Source: Hoplostethus atlanticus (lineage: Eukaryota; Chordata; Actinopteri; Trachichthyiformes; Trachichthyidae). Taken from it: 64,000 nt of DNA. The translations under genes and the position numbers were made by a program. Of the stretch, positions 10,737-21,050 are shown piece by piece. The stretch is from contig JAXDDX010000033.1 in NCBI GenBank assembly GCA_034670405.1, positions 3,312,501 to 3,376,500 of the forward strand, given 5' to 3'. The number at the start of each line of letters is the position of its first letter. Position 1 is the first letter of the stretch. The notes under the pieces are model-generated. The model was not told where the DNA came from and made no database searches. It saw only the letters and a list, made by a program, of their open reading frames with translations.

Positions 10737-11040
10737 AGAAAGCGCTGTTCATGGGAGTTATTGTGTTAAAGTTATTTTTTATATATCCTTTAATTGTTGT
10801 GATTCTCTGATTGTGGGACATGAGGGTGAATAACTGAGAAAACGGGTGTCTTCAGATGTGGTGCGTCCCTGCTGTTTGCTGCGGGGGAGTCTTTGTTTTC
10901 TGTTCTTCGACTGTTTGACTCTCCTTTGCTGTAATTAGTTTGTTTCATTTATCGAGACAACCAAACCAGACAACTCCATGACAAGAATATCTGATTTGTT
11001 GCAAAGAAATGTCTGACTCAATGACATAAACCTACCTGAC
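10737..11040. other. Unique non-coding sequence
   Basis: Nothing recognised on either strand between transposon M3 and the TCTG repeat. Confidence 0.4.
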
Positions 11041-11046
11041 TATCTA

Positions 11047-11089
<43 letters not shown>

Positions 11090-11094
11090 GTCTC
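11041..11094. repeat. (TCTG)n / (TCTA)n microsatellite
   Basis: TATC units at both edges flank about nine uninterrupted TCTG units. This is a classic compound tetranucleotide microsatellite. Confidence 0.95.
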
Positions 11095-11930
11095 CTATTG
11101 TGTCTCCGTCAAACATTTTGCCACAAATATCAAGCATGAACAGAAAAAGGCTGCAAAACAACAAAAAAGACACACTGATGCCACTCTCATGTCAGAGTTT
11201 AACCCAGGGTGTCACATCAGCTCAGCTGTTGGAGGTCTACATCAAATGAAACAGGAACTAGTACTATGTCTGCTTTTTATTCAGAGAGCAAGCCGCAACT
11301 TTAAGTCATTATAAAGACATCAAACGGGAGTAAAGATATATAACGAACCCCGACGAACCTTCCTATTGCAGAATAAACAGAGAAGAAGAAATATCCAATT
11401 CCTTCAAAATAAAAGTTGACTTGAGAGGAGCAGAAAAAACTCATTCCACATCACAAATCACGCCCTTGCTTTTTTAAAACTATGTATTTTTGAATGCCTT
11501 GAATGAACACATAGCAGCATCACATCTATCTAATGGTGATACTGTGGGATACGGGGATGCATTTCATTGCTGTTATGTTTGTAACCTCTGTCCACCGGAA
11601 CGAGACGGACGCTCGCAGCATACCGAACGGCCTCAAAGCGCTTTCCCGAGGTTTCTGAAGAACACACTCTGCTGTCAGATATCGCCCTGTCCTTTGTAAT
11701 GCAGGCCTTGTACATCTTCCCTCTGATAACCCGCAGACCCCGAAAGAGGTTGCCGGCAGTTTCGACAGTTTCCTCTGAATTTCTCGTCTGCTCGTCATCA
11801 AAGGAGGGAGAAAAGATTTTGGAGTAGGATTTATTGATAGAACATTACCGTCGTTTTAACACAATAACACAGATTTTCATGTCGGTCAAGCAGAGGCGAT
11901 AACGAGATGAGGAATCACCTTAGCGTGCAT

Positions 11931-11931
<1 letters not shown>
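11095..11931. other. Unique non-coding sequence
   Basis: No repeat or supported gene. The frame at 11490-11699 and its antisense partner at 11526-11801 overlap and show no domain. Confidence 0.4.

Positions 11932-11961
<30 letters not shown>
11932..11961. repeat. (CA)15 microsatellite
   Basis: Uninterrupted CA dinucleotides. Confidence 0.97.
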
Positions 11962-11962
<1 letters not shown>

Positions 11963-13080
11963 GCTAAATGTGCTTTCTGAACATGTAACCAGTATGTGTT
12001 GATGTTTTAGCCTCACCTTAGATATTGATTTTCCAATAATCTGAAGTATGGATGGAAAGCGATACACAAAGGAATATTTCTGTTGTTTCTGATATTTCTT
12101 TTATTCCTTTTGTTTTGCTTCTGCGCTAGCATCTTCTAACCGAGATGCAAAAGACTGATGGATGCCTCGCCATATTTTCAGATTCATGCTTGTTAAATGC
12201 TGTCATGGGTTTTGTGGCGCCGTAAAGGATCGTGTAAACCTCCAATTCAGGTGAAAACAGGAAAATCTCTCAAACCGGGTTGTGATGTTTTCACTCGACG
12301 GCGACGACATCCAGGGCGTTACAGTTCTATATCTTTATCTTTTTTATTTACGATTAACCTCGGTTGCACAGCTTGAGCACCGTCGGCACGCTGAATTATT
12401 AATACGCGGCGCTGCTAACTAGCGGGCCCAAATTTTGAGTTTGCTTTCCTATATATGCACGAGTCGAGGCAGCCGTCTGAAATGCTGATGCAGTCTTGAG
12501 TTCAGCGAGGACAGGAAGTTCTCCCCTCCACTTTTTATTTTATCATTGTAATGAGGCAACAAAATTCACTGTCATAAGGAAAAAGCTTGAGAAGCTAAGG
12601 GTCACTATAAACAACAAAGGCTTGGAGTTTATGAGACCCGGGAGATGAATAGGAGTTGCAGAAGAAACGCTCTTGTTAGAGAACATATGTTTCAGCTGCA
12701 TCCCCCGTGTAAAGGTCACAGTGAGGCAGAGTAATGGCTCCGGCACAGTCGTATTCACTCAGGCAACCATCCATTTGCCACAGATGAGCAGGGGGGACCC
12801 CCACATCATTTATGATCGTGAAATTATGTACTCTGGTGCTGCGTGGGGGAAAAGCAGAGTTATGAGTTACAGCGTTATGACTTCCCAGGGTCTAATCAAG
12901 ACATCACTTTGCCGCTGAACTACATTACTGTTGGTGTTTTGTGCCGTATTTAAGGATATTATTGAACATTTGGAGACAATTTGAGAGCACGGGCAGCTAT
13001 GCAACATGTTTTATAGTCATAATGTCTTTATTAGTGCTGTGTTTTATTTATTTTCTATTTGCACCCATAAATCTTGCGTT
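11962..13080. other. Unique non-coding sequence
   Basis: No repeats. The sequence near 12340-12540 mixes CpG dinucleotides with an ATTATTAATAC core and is free of visible repeats. No exon is supported. Confidence 0.35.
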
Positions 13081-13588
13081 TTTAAAGCAGTATTAAGTAA
13101 TTCATTGCTTTTAGTTTTTATGACTTCTACTGGCGACCAAGGAATTGCAGCAACATCAACAGGTCTCTGGCACAGCTTATGGTGGCCTGTAATTGACAGA
13201 AATATAAAAGCCACATTTTCACAAAAGAGCGAGTAAGCGAGCTAATTAGAGCAGAGATCCAACAGATCCTCTAGTGAAGAGGTAATAGATCACCAAGCAA
13301 AATAAGGGAATAACAACACTGCTCTTTTGGCTGCACAACGAAACATCTTGTGATGCTGGTCGCTCACACCGTCCTCCATCGTGGAGCAGTTGAAAATGCG
13401 AGGAGGATGGGGGGTGGGGTGGAGTTTTTGTTCTAAAACAGAGGACGGGTCAGAGAGTGAGTGTTGAAAACCGCCTGGCCAAGTAATAGTTGAATCATTG
13501 GTATTAAACACTAACCTATCAGTAACCCTCCCTGCAGACATTTCATGTTATTCTGTGCTATGGGACAGCGGCGTTGGCAGACTTTAAC
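13081..13588 (+). mobile_element. Miniature DNA transposon family M1, full-length copy
   Basis: It starts TTTAAAGCAGTATTAAGTAA and closes with a decayed inverted counterpart (...GGCAGACTTTAACG, about 13576-13589). It aligns with the reversed copy at 9648-10122 over its whole length: CAGGTCTCTGGCACAG, GGCCTGTAATTGACAG, AGAGCAGAGATCCAAC, AAGTAATAGTTGAATCATTGG and GTGCTATGGGACAG all have counterparts. About 500 bp with no transposase, so a non-autonomous element. ACTTCTACTGG near 13119 is a weak CTCF-like word. Confidence 0.7.
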
Positions 13589-15425
13589 GTTTTCTTTCCC
13601 TTTGTGTGCCGTAAAACAGCTTCACTGAAAAAAGATGCAACAAAATAAAAGTAAAAATTTAAGTGCAAACGTCTGTCAGTTCAAACCGATCCCAATCCTG
13701 GAGCTAATCTGAATCAGCCAAAGCCGCTGGTGATCAGTAGCTGTGATGCATGAGGACAGTGGCAGACTGTCAGCTAGGCCGCTGTGCGCTACAGTTACAA
13801 CAATAATATCACAATATGTTGAATGGCAGTCTATAAACGTGCATGTGTACCAGGACTCAACATCAGTATTTCCCCCTGCTCTTCTCAACATTTATGCTTT
13901 TCACTCGTTTCCAGACCTGCATATCGTGACAACACTGAGGAAATATTTGAATTTATACTTTTTCTGAATTGTTTACACACTAACTAAACTTCAGACACAA
14001 TGACTAAAACCTGTCAATCATGTCCCAAACCCTTAAACCAATTCAGCAAAAATACAAAAATATGTTCTGCTTTTCACTCAGACTGTAGTTTTTACTTATC
14101 TATCATACTTTTTGCAGAGCACTTGACACAATTTGTACATTTCTAAAATCTAAAATCTCTTCATTCAAAATGCTAAACTGAAACTACCAATGGGCAACAC
14201 TGACTACTTACTGGTAAAAACATTAGTTGTTAAATTGTTCAGAGCAGAAGGCCGAAGGTGACTCTGTGAATGTGTGGATCATTTGATGACATGCTTTTAA
14301 ATGTAATCCAAACTGATCCCCAAAAGAAAATCACGTTTTAGTGACTGAAACTGGTGAAGCCGAGGGCGTCAATATCAGTGAAAGATTTTTCTAACTTGCT
14401 TTGAGTCAAACACACAACGGCAACTTCACTGGCAGACAGCTGAATGGAGATCAGTACAAAGAGGTTTTTTTAGTAATGGTCTCTCACCTTTGTGCCACGT
14501 CCAAATTCACCACAACTACTGGTGAGGTGTTGTTGGACACAATGCAGAAACGCATTGATTTTCCATGGTCGTTTTACTGCTGCACAGTAAAAATCTCACT
14601 TAATGCACCTTTCATTTTCTGATACATGCTCCATTTGATTTGATCGTCTTGACTCAGTATATGAAACACACTGCACGTCTTTTTTCCTGGTCTGCCACCA
14701 AGCGCTGGAAATCCCCATTTCTTCAGCGTTCTTGTTCTGTAAGGAGACGAGACAGACGGACGGACTGGGGAGTGTTTGACCAAACAGTGACTCATCTGAG
14801 AGTGAGAATCCAAAACTGACTTTTTTAGCAGTACGTCACAGCAGTACTGCATCACTGCTAAAGGTCGAAGGTTCAAGCTGTTCGGCGCAGTTTGGTTTCT
14901 TAGAGGATGTCACACCAGATTCAACTCGAGTGCGAGTCAACGCTGGCCGAGGGACACGCAGGCGACTCGTGAACTGGAGGACGCTGGGAAGCAGATAAGC
15001 CTCCCGCCGTGACTTGGAGCTGCAGAGGGGAGCAAGCAAACAGCAAAATGTTCCTCTGCATTCGTCAATATCCTGAATCATACGTCGTATTGATCATATC
15101 TCAATACATGTAGTTATAACAGATGGTAGATGATAGATGCGTTCATATATACTGTGTATGTCCAGTGTGAATGTATTTATGTCTGTGTGTGTACATACAG
15201 TACAACGGCATATATATGTATGTATGTGCATGTAAGTATTTGTGTATATATACTTATTGGACAATATCCGAAGTACTATAAGTGCATACATGTTAAAGGG
15301 GATACTTGGAGCGCTGTGACATCGATCAATTTGTTTTGAGACTTTAGTGTAATTTCCGTAAACGAAACCTCTACATTGTGTGCCAGTGGGTCCGATTTCG
15401 TGGCTGCAGACTTCCAATCTGCTGG
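13589..15425. other. Unique AT-rich non-coding sequence
   Basis: About 1.8 kb with no identified repeat family. From 15170 to 15260 ATGT/GTAT words are enriched (TATGTATGTATGTGCATG). Short frames on both strands overlap and carry no domain. Confidence 0.4.
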
Positions 15426-15464
15426 ATTGCTTTACGGCACAAAGGCATTGCTTTACGGCACAAA
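15426..15464. repeat. 21 bp tandem duplication
   Basis: ATTGCTTTACGGCACAAA occurs at 15426-15443 and again at 15447-15464, giving a 21 bp period. The word TTTGTGCCGTAAA in reverse, or a close variant, also occurs near 12938 and 13603. Confidence 0.85.
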
Positions 15465-15729
15465 ACAGGAACCCGATTTACTTTGCAGCAGGTAATACAC
15501 AAGTAGCAACATCCTCTTTTTGACAGGAGCAGTGGGGTTTATGTGGTCTTCGTTTTGCTAAACACAAAATGCTACATATAGTATTATAGTATATTTGAGT
15601 TATGAGACAGCATCATATCAATCTCTACCTGCAGTCCAAACAATGCAGCAGTCTAATCCAAGGAACAGAAAAACTGTCAGTTCCTGCTGCTCAGTTGATG
15701 CGGGGGTGTTGTTGGGGGGGAGGTATAGG
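15465..15729. other. Unique non-coding sequence
   Basis: Nothing recognised. It ends in a G-rich run near 15701-15738. Confidence 0.4.
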
Positions 15730-15965
15730 GGGGTCGGGGGAGTTGTAACCCGCCAGCGGTGAGGCAGCTGTGGCCCCCCCGGGACGTGACCCCGTGACCC
15801 TGAAATCATGTGCTGCGAGGCCACGGAGAACACACGAAATCAGACACCATCTCCCCTCGGCCGCTCGGAGCGTCGCCGCTGCCGTTCTCAACCGGTCTCG
15901 GGCGCCGTCGAACCACCGGGGTCTGCTGGGGGACAGCGAGGAGAAGTCAACGCCATTTAGATTCC
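15730..15965. other. CpG-rich patch
   Basis: A short GC-rich block with frequent CpG (for example CGCTCGGAGCGTCGCCGCTGCC within 15861-15890). It is shorter than a classic CpG-island promoter, and no exon or promoter element is recognised beside it. The overlapping open frames (15691-15984 minus, 15770-16018 and 15810-16073 plus) are explained by a lack of stop codons in GC-rich DNA. Confidence 0.4.
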
Positions 15966-17349
15966 AGCTCCTACGATCCTCCACCCCCCCCCACGCCAGG
16001 CCAGGACTTCACGCCTGACATTGATCTGTACTTCAAAACCACAACAGAGCCTCACGTTCCATCCCTCAGCTGACACAAACAATTTGTTGAGACGGGTTCT
16101 CTGTAGGCGTGAGCGCTGACAACGTGTCCCCCCCCCCTCCTCCCCCCTCCGCCTCACCCACCCACCCACCATCCACCATCCTCCCCACATCTAAACTGAC
16201 AAGCAATGTTTTTGTTTTGCAATGCAAAGTAGGATTTGCTCCGTGCCGAACACACATGTGCCACACAGGCAGCGAGTGTTTTCCCATCAGCAGCCATGTA
16301 TGGAAATAAAAAAACGTGAAGAATCAGATTTGCGATCAATTTAAAAATGTAAATCGAAACTGAAATTCATGTAGTATCACATCTTGTTTTTCCAGTTGAT
16401 TTCTGGTGTAGACTGGAACATTGGATATGGAACTTTTTGGGTTCATCCTGTTAATTTTTTGTTTTATTCTGAAGGAAATCCACCTTAAATTCACTCCTTG
16501 CTGTAAATACGATGATATAATTCTGTGCAACATTTTTAAAGCTCTGCATTTAATTCTGATATGACTTACACTGCATGGAAACTTTCACAAGATCACGTGG
16601 AAACTGACTCAAATGAAATAAGAAGTGCTGTCTTCTCCTCTGGAGCTGCCGTGTCCTTGATTCTGTTCATGTTTTTCATGTTGGATTAAAAGCTTGTAAT
16701 CGCACGCCGCCCCACGCGGCCTGGCGACTGATCAACGTGTGTCCTGCAGATAACGCACTGCACACTTCAAGGACGCCTCGCATGTAAAAACCCTCTCACA
16801 AGTCAAAGAGGAAGTTTCTCCCGAGTGCGGCGATAGGACGTCATGTGTTCTTCCTCCGGCTGAACTAAAATAAGTCGCTTCACATCGACGACGCTGAGAA
16901 ATGAAACGTCAGAGTTAACTCATTCTGCTCGCTGAAAGCTTCCTCGGAGGAGCTCGGCTTGTCCAAAAAGCTAACAAGTGGCCCGGAGGATCATGGGAGT
17001 CTGTCTGCTTAACCTCCAAACTTGAACCTTTCCAGGGGAGGGGGGGCGTGATTCAGTGAGTGCCAGATCCAAGGAGTTCCCCAGATGTGATTTACGGCGT
17101 GCGAAGGGATTTCAAATCAGACTTAGAGCGGTTTTAGGTTTACTGCGGGCTTTGCTCCATTTCCTATCGGCCGTCCGCCGGCGTGTTCGTCACCGCCGCT
17201 GACGACAGCACCACTTTATTTGTCCTCTGCGTTGACTGCGATGACTTTTTTCCCCCGATCCTAATTCCCCCCTGTAGCCTTTCGATATGTACGTTAACTG
17301 CTCTTAAACGGACCGGCGCTCAGATTTGTTCCCGCGCCCCCGAAACGCA
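15966..17349. other. Non-coding sequence with C-rich low complexity
   Basis: Contains pyrimidine-rich low-complexity sequence at 16126-16190 (C runs, then CCCACCCACCCACC). A second CpG-containing stretch starts about 16700, with higher density after 17150. Proline-rich frames here come from the C runs. Confidence 0.4.
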
Positions 17350-17368
17350 GCGGCGGCGGCGGCGGAGG
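17350..17368. repeat. (CGG)5 short triplet repeat
   Basis: Five to six CGG triplets within a CpG-containing stretch. Confidence 0.8.
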
Positions 17369-17864
17369 AACAATATCTCACACATATATAATTCATGCTC
17401 TGCTCGACTTTTAACGAGGTGCTAAAAATCCTGACATGTGGCCCACTCAACGCTGCGCGCCGCGGCATAAATTCTTAATACTTTTTTTTTACGAGCTGCG
17501 TCGAGTCCGAGGTGTTTATCTATAATAAAATCTGGAGTTGTAGCTCGGCGACGTAACGTTGTCGTCCCAGAGCTCGGATAGCGTGGATAAAGAGAGACCA
17601 CTCCCGCAGATCGGCTTCGTTTCAGCCGCTCGCCGGTTAGGGATTAAACCATACGTGGTGAGAACAACGAACCGAGGGGCGTTTCACTCTGCATTTACTC
17701 GACATTTCACGGCCAGACACAGTTTAATGTCGTTTCATACCCATCCTGTCAACACAGCGCTGATCTACAGCAACCAGGAGCTCACGATGGAGCTGTGGTG
17801 TTTACCAGACAAAGCTTTTTACCTTTTGAGAAGTGGGGAACGCTCTGTAAGTGTATATTTACTT
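17369..17864. other. Unique non-coding sequence, CpG-containing
   Basis: CpG is more frequent than in flanking DNA up to about 17650. A frame spans 17559-17984 (141 codons) but runs into the GT repeat and has no recognisable domain. Confidence 0.35.
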
Positions 17865-17913
17865 GTATGTGTGTGTGTGTGTGAGTGTGAGAGAGAGTGT
17901 GTGTGTATGTGTG
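17865..17913. repeat. GT/GA compound microsatellite
   Basis: TGTGTGTGTG with GAGTGTGAGAGAGAG interruptions, then GTGTGTGTATGTGTG. Confidence 0.9.
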
Positions 17914-18290
17914 ATCTCAATATACTTCACCACTCACATTCCTCGTCTCGCTATCTCCCGCTGCGACAGGCCCTGAGTAACTAGGCGATATTGTCTGAGC
18001 TCACGATAAGAGAAGAAATAAGCGGCCGTGTTTTCTGACCATGAAAATGATTCAGTGCGCTACACCCTCACGCCCTGTCTGGGCCCCGAAGACGAGTGGG
18101 CACGCATTTCACAAGGCACAAGATGAATACTGCGACAAATGACATGACCTATGAGTAACATGGCCTCGTGTTTTTTTTTTTTCTTCCACACACATGGAGC
18201 AGTTTTTCTTTTGGCAGCGGGGTGAATGTCCACTGTGCTCCCTGTAGAAACTATTGCAAGGATTAATTTGTCAAAAACAGTGTGACATAC
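17914..18290. other. Unique non-coding sequence
   Basis: Only a T run (18171-18182) stands out. Confidence 0.4.
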
Positions 18291-18292
18291 AG

Positions 18293-18715
18293 CAGGGCCG
18301 TGATTATAATATATATTGGGGGGGACACATCAACAACATGTCCCCCCCAATATATTTATATGATAAATATAAATTAAAAAATTGCTATTCTACGACAACC
18401 ACGCACCACCGTCCGAAAATAATCATTAGCAAATGTAATCATAATCATTACTAAACTTATTATTACTACCGGTTCTAGTATGACAGTGTACTGCAGTTCT
18501 GCATGTGGTTTGTCCAAGTGGTGTTGCCGTACCCCAGCAGAAGCCGTTGCTCGACTGTTGTGGGTACAATCAATGTCAAACACTGTCTCTATTTCATTAC
18601 TTTCAAATGTATTAAAAAGTGAGGAAATGAGTTTTCAAATGTTTTTTTTTTCTGGGGGGGAGGGGGCAGAGATTTGGTCCCCCCCAATGTTGACTCCATG
18701 GCTACGGCCTTGATA
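18293..18715. mobile_element. Non-autonomous DNA transposon with G7/C7 hairpin (M4)
   Basis: The left end reads CAGGGCCGTGATTATA (18294-18309). The right end, reverse complemented, reads TATATCAAGGCCGTAG (about 18701-18716). GGCCGT is shared and the order suggests terminal inverted repeats. Just inside the left end is a perfect 17 bp hairpin (ATATATTGGGGGGGACA, 18311-18327; its complement, 18339-18355; loop 11 nt). Near the right end, runs of G (18654-18666) and C (18679-18685) give a second, looser pairing. I recall similar '...CCATGGCTACGGCCTTGATAT' ends in many fish sequences. There is no transposase frame. Confidence 0.6.
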
Positions 18716-19712
18716 TACAGATAAACACTGAATGCGCCTTAGCCTGCTGAGCAACCAAGAAAATATTTTTTACAGATGTGTATAACATACACACATAGTA
18801 CATACTTGTCTATTTTTCATAATTTTTTGAGTTGATTAAAAAATAAATTTGTGGAAAACAATTAAACTAAATTAATAAAATTGCGTCCTGAATTTTATTA
18901 GTCAATATCACAAAAACTGAATTATTTTAACTTTTTTTTGTAGTCTTAAGATGACTCACAACTTCAACAATAACTTCATTGTATTTGTAAGAGTAGATGT
19001 TAATCTCTTCATTTTGGAATAAAACTTTTAAACTCTCAGTTGTACTCAGTTACTCTTTGGCTCATTATCACGATGACCATTAAACCCTTCATCAGCAACA
19101 TGTAACGAGCATCCTGTCATATCAGGAGTATTGGTTAGTGATACACACGGCCAGTCCCAATTAGTGGATTGATTTGAACTGAGAACGGGTTGTATTGACA
19201 AACCGGCACTGACCTTGTGAGGGAGCTCTGCCATCTGCTAACATGGGTCATACAAAGGGTTCCCTGGTGGATTCTATTGATCTAGCTGTGTAAATACTGC
19301 GATACTTTCCTGCCTAACACACTACAGATGTTTTCCAGGAACTCGCGTTGTGTTGGCTTGTTAGGAGGAGGAAAATCTAATTCAAACTTAGGCAGCTCCA
19401 AAGTCCACGGGCTAAAGTCCTGGTTAGGCATGGCACATCCCCTCCATACCCCAGCCAGTCTTAACCTCTGCACCGGCCATGACAGCCTGAACACGACCCC
19501 CCCACCCACCCCCTCCAGAAAAAAACAACAACTTTTATCTTCTCAAAACCTGAAACCTAAAACAAAATGTCATAAGAAATGATGCACCTGCTTTGTGAAT
19601 TTGCCCGTGCAGCCCAGGTCTCCCGTGCAGCTCGGCCATCATCCCTCCCAGTGACAGCGGTGTCAGTTGTTTCTGTTGGCTAACTCGCCGTCTGCTGTGT
19701 TTTCCTTCGGCG
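18716..19712. other. Unique AT-rich non-coding sequence
   Basis: AT-rich to about 19030. Nothing recognised on either strand. A C-rich run lies at 19497-19511. Confidence 0.4.
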
Positions 19713-19886
19713 TCTGGGCCAGGTTACATGGAGCCTTCACACCGGGGCTGGTTGTGTCTGGGCCAGGTTACATGGAGCCTCCACACCGGGGCTGGTTGTG
19801 TCTGGGCCAGGTTACATGGAGCCTTCACACCGGGGCTGGTTGTGTCTGGGCCAGGTTACATGGAGCCTCCACACCGGGGCTGGTTC
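19713..19886. repeat. 44 bp minisatellite, 4 copies with dimer structure
   Basis: Units begin TCTGGGCCAGGTTACATGG at 19713, 19757, 19801 and 19845. Units 1 and 3 read GCCTTCACACC and units 2 and 4 read GCCTCCACACC, so the array is two copies of an 88 bp dimer. The open frames across it (19667-19981, 19728-19931) follow from the repeat and are not evidence for a protein. Confidence 0.95.
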
Positions 19887-20160
19887 AACCCTCTCCTGGC
19901 CATCTGGGGAACGTCTGCAGATACCCTGTGAAACATTGCTATGACGTACGTTGCAAGTTTTGGGCAGTTTGGGAAACATGAATTACTGCTTGATGGAAAG
20001 GGCAGCTGTCAGATGGAAACCTTGTATCTCTAAAATGTCAGAGACTAAGGAAAGCAGTCTTGTTGTTAGTTGGTGACAACGTAGTTTTTACATCATCTAA
20101 TGGGTTTTGAAAGGCTTTCATGAGCCCAAAGAGCTCAGACAAGTTTCTCAACCCACAGGA
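19887..20160. other. Unique non-coding sequence
   Basis: Nothing recognised on either strand. Confidence 0.4.
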
Positions 20161-20293
20161 CGGTGATTTTCAATCTTGGTCGTCCGGCCCAGACTGCTGC
20201 TGGTTTTCTTTCCTACCAGGTAGTTAATAATCCAGGTCTGGAGCCAAAACCAGCAGGGCTCTGGGTCCCGAGGATCAGGATTGAGAACCACTG
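20161..20293. mobile_element. hAT-type miniature element (MITE)
   Basis: The right end TTGAGAACCACTG (20281-20293) and left end CGGTGATTTTCAATC (20161-20175) form the inverted pair CAGTGGTTCTCAA, the terminal signature of many hAT/Charlie-type elements. Inner arms also match (CTGCTGGTTTTC against GAAAACCAGCAG-like sequence near 20245). The element is 133 bp. The flanks CCACAGGA on the left and CCATACAGGA on the right look like a degraded 8 bp target duplication. It is older than the related element at 25086. Confidence 0.7.
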
Positions 20294-20370
20294 CCATACA
20301 GGACCATGTAATCCTTTAAATTACAAGGTTTTCACAGGACAACATCACTTTGATTTACAAGTTATCATCC

Positions 20371-21050
20371 AAGTTTAGTAAGTAATACTCTGTGACTTTT
20401 CATATACATAAATGTCTGTTTTGAAACTCTCTACCACCAATTAATACAACACAACAGTGATTCAGCTTGTACACAGTTCATGAAGTTTTTCCATCTGCTG
20501 TTCTAAACACCCGGTGTCAGGTAGGTCTTTACTGGGAGAAATCCTCTGGAGACAGGAAGTGATGCAGTTTACAATTCCGGTTTGTTTGGAATAAACAGAA
20601 GAAGACGTCACAGTACTGGACACACTGTTTGATTGACAGGTGATCTCTGGGAAATGCAGTGCAGAAACACCACAGTGAAGAACACCACAGTGAAGAACAC
20701 CACAGTGAAGAACACCACAGTGAGGAACACCACAGTGAGGAACACCACAGTGAAGAACACCACAGTGAGGAACACCACAGTGAAGAACACCACAGTGAAG
20801 AACACCACAGTGAGGAACACCACAGTGAGGAACACCACAGTGAAGAACACCACAGTGAGGAACACCACAGTGAAGAACACCACAGTGAAGAACACCACAG
20901 TGAGGAACACCACAGTGAGGAACACCACAGTGAAGAACACCACAGTGAGGAACACCACAGTGAGGAACACCACAGTGAGGAACACCTCAGTGAGGCTGAG
21001 AGACAAAATAAAAAAGACAAGAATCATGTAGATTACCACTTTAAGTGTTA
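20371..21050 (+). mobile_element. Repeat family R, copy A (contains 15 bp minisatellite)
   Basis: It aligns with copy B (24963-25552, same strand) and copy C (32410-32840, reverse). Shared blocks are TAATACTCTGTGAC near the left end, ACACAACAGTGATTCA, TTCTAAACACCCGGTGTCAGG (about 20501-20521), AAATCCTCTGGAGACAGGAAG, TGTTTGGAATAAACAGAAG, GTTTGATTGACAGGTGATCTCTGGGAA and, beyond the minisatellite, GGCTGAGAGACAAAA...AGAATCATG. Copy A lacks an internal segment of roughly 100 bp that B and C carry between GAAGAAG and CGTCACAGTACTGG. No transposase is seen; the ends may be inverted repeats but I could not fix them. Probably a non-autonomous DNA transposon. Confidence 0.65.
20666..20995. repeat. 15 bp minisatellite, 22 units, with 90 bp higher-order repeat
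   Basis: Twenty-two head-to-tail units of AACACCACAGTGARG with no length change. The R base is A or G; in order the units read A A A G G A G A A G G A G A A G G A G G G G. Units 3-8, 9-14 and 15-20 follow the same A G G A G A pattern (only the last base of the third block differs), so a 90 bp six-unit block was itself duplicated. The last unit also has CCTCAG in place of CCACAG. Since 15 is a multiple of 3, long open frames (NTTVK/R, EEHHS, and F/L/V- and C/S/L-rich frames in reverse) appear on both strands and should not be called genes. Confidence 0.97.

Noticed and set aside
15691..16309. Proline- and arginine-rich frames
   Set aside because: Produced by C/G runs and CpG-rich DNA on both strands.
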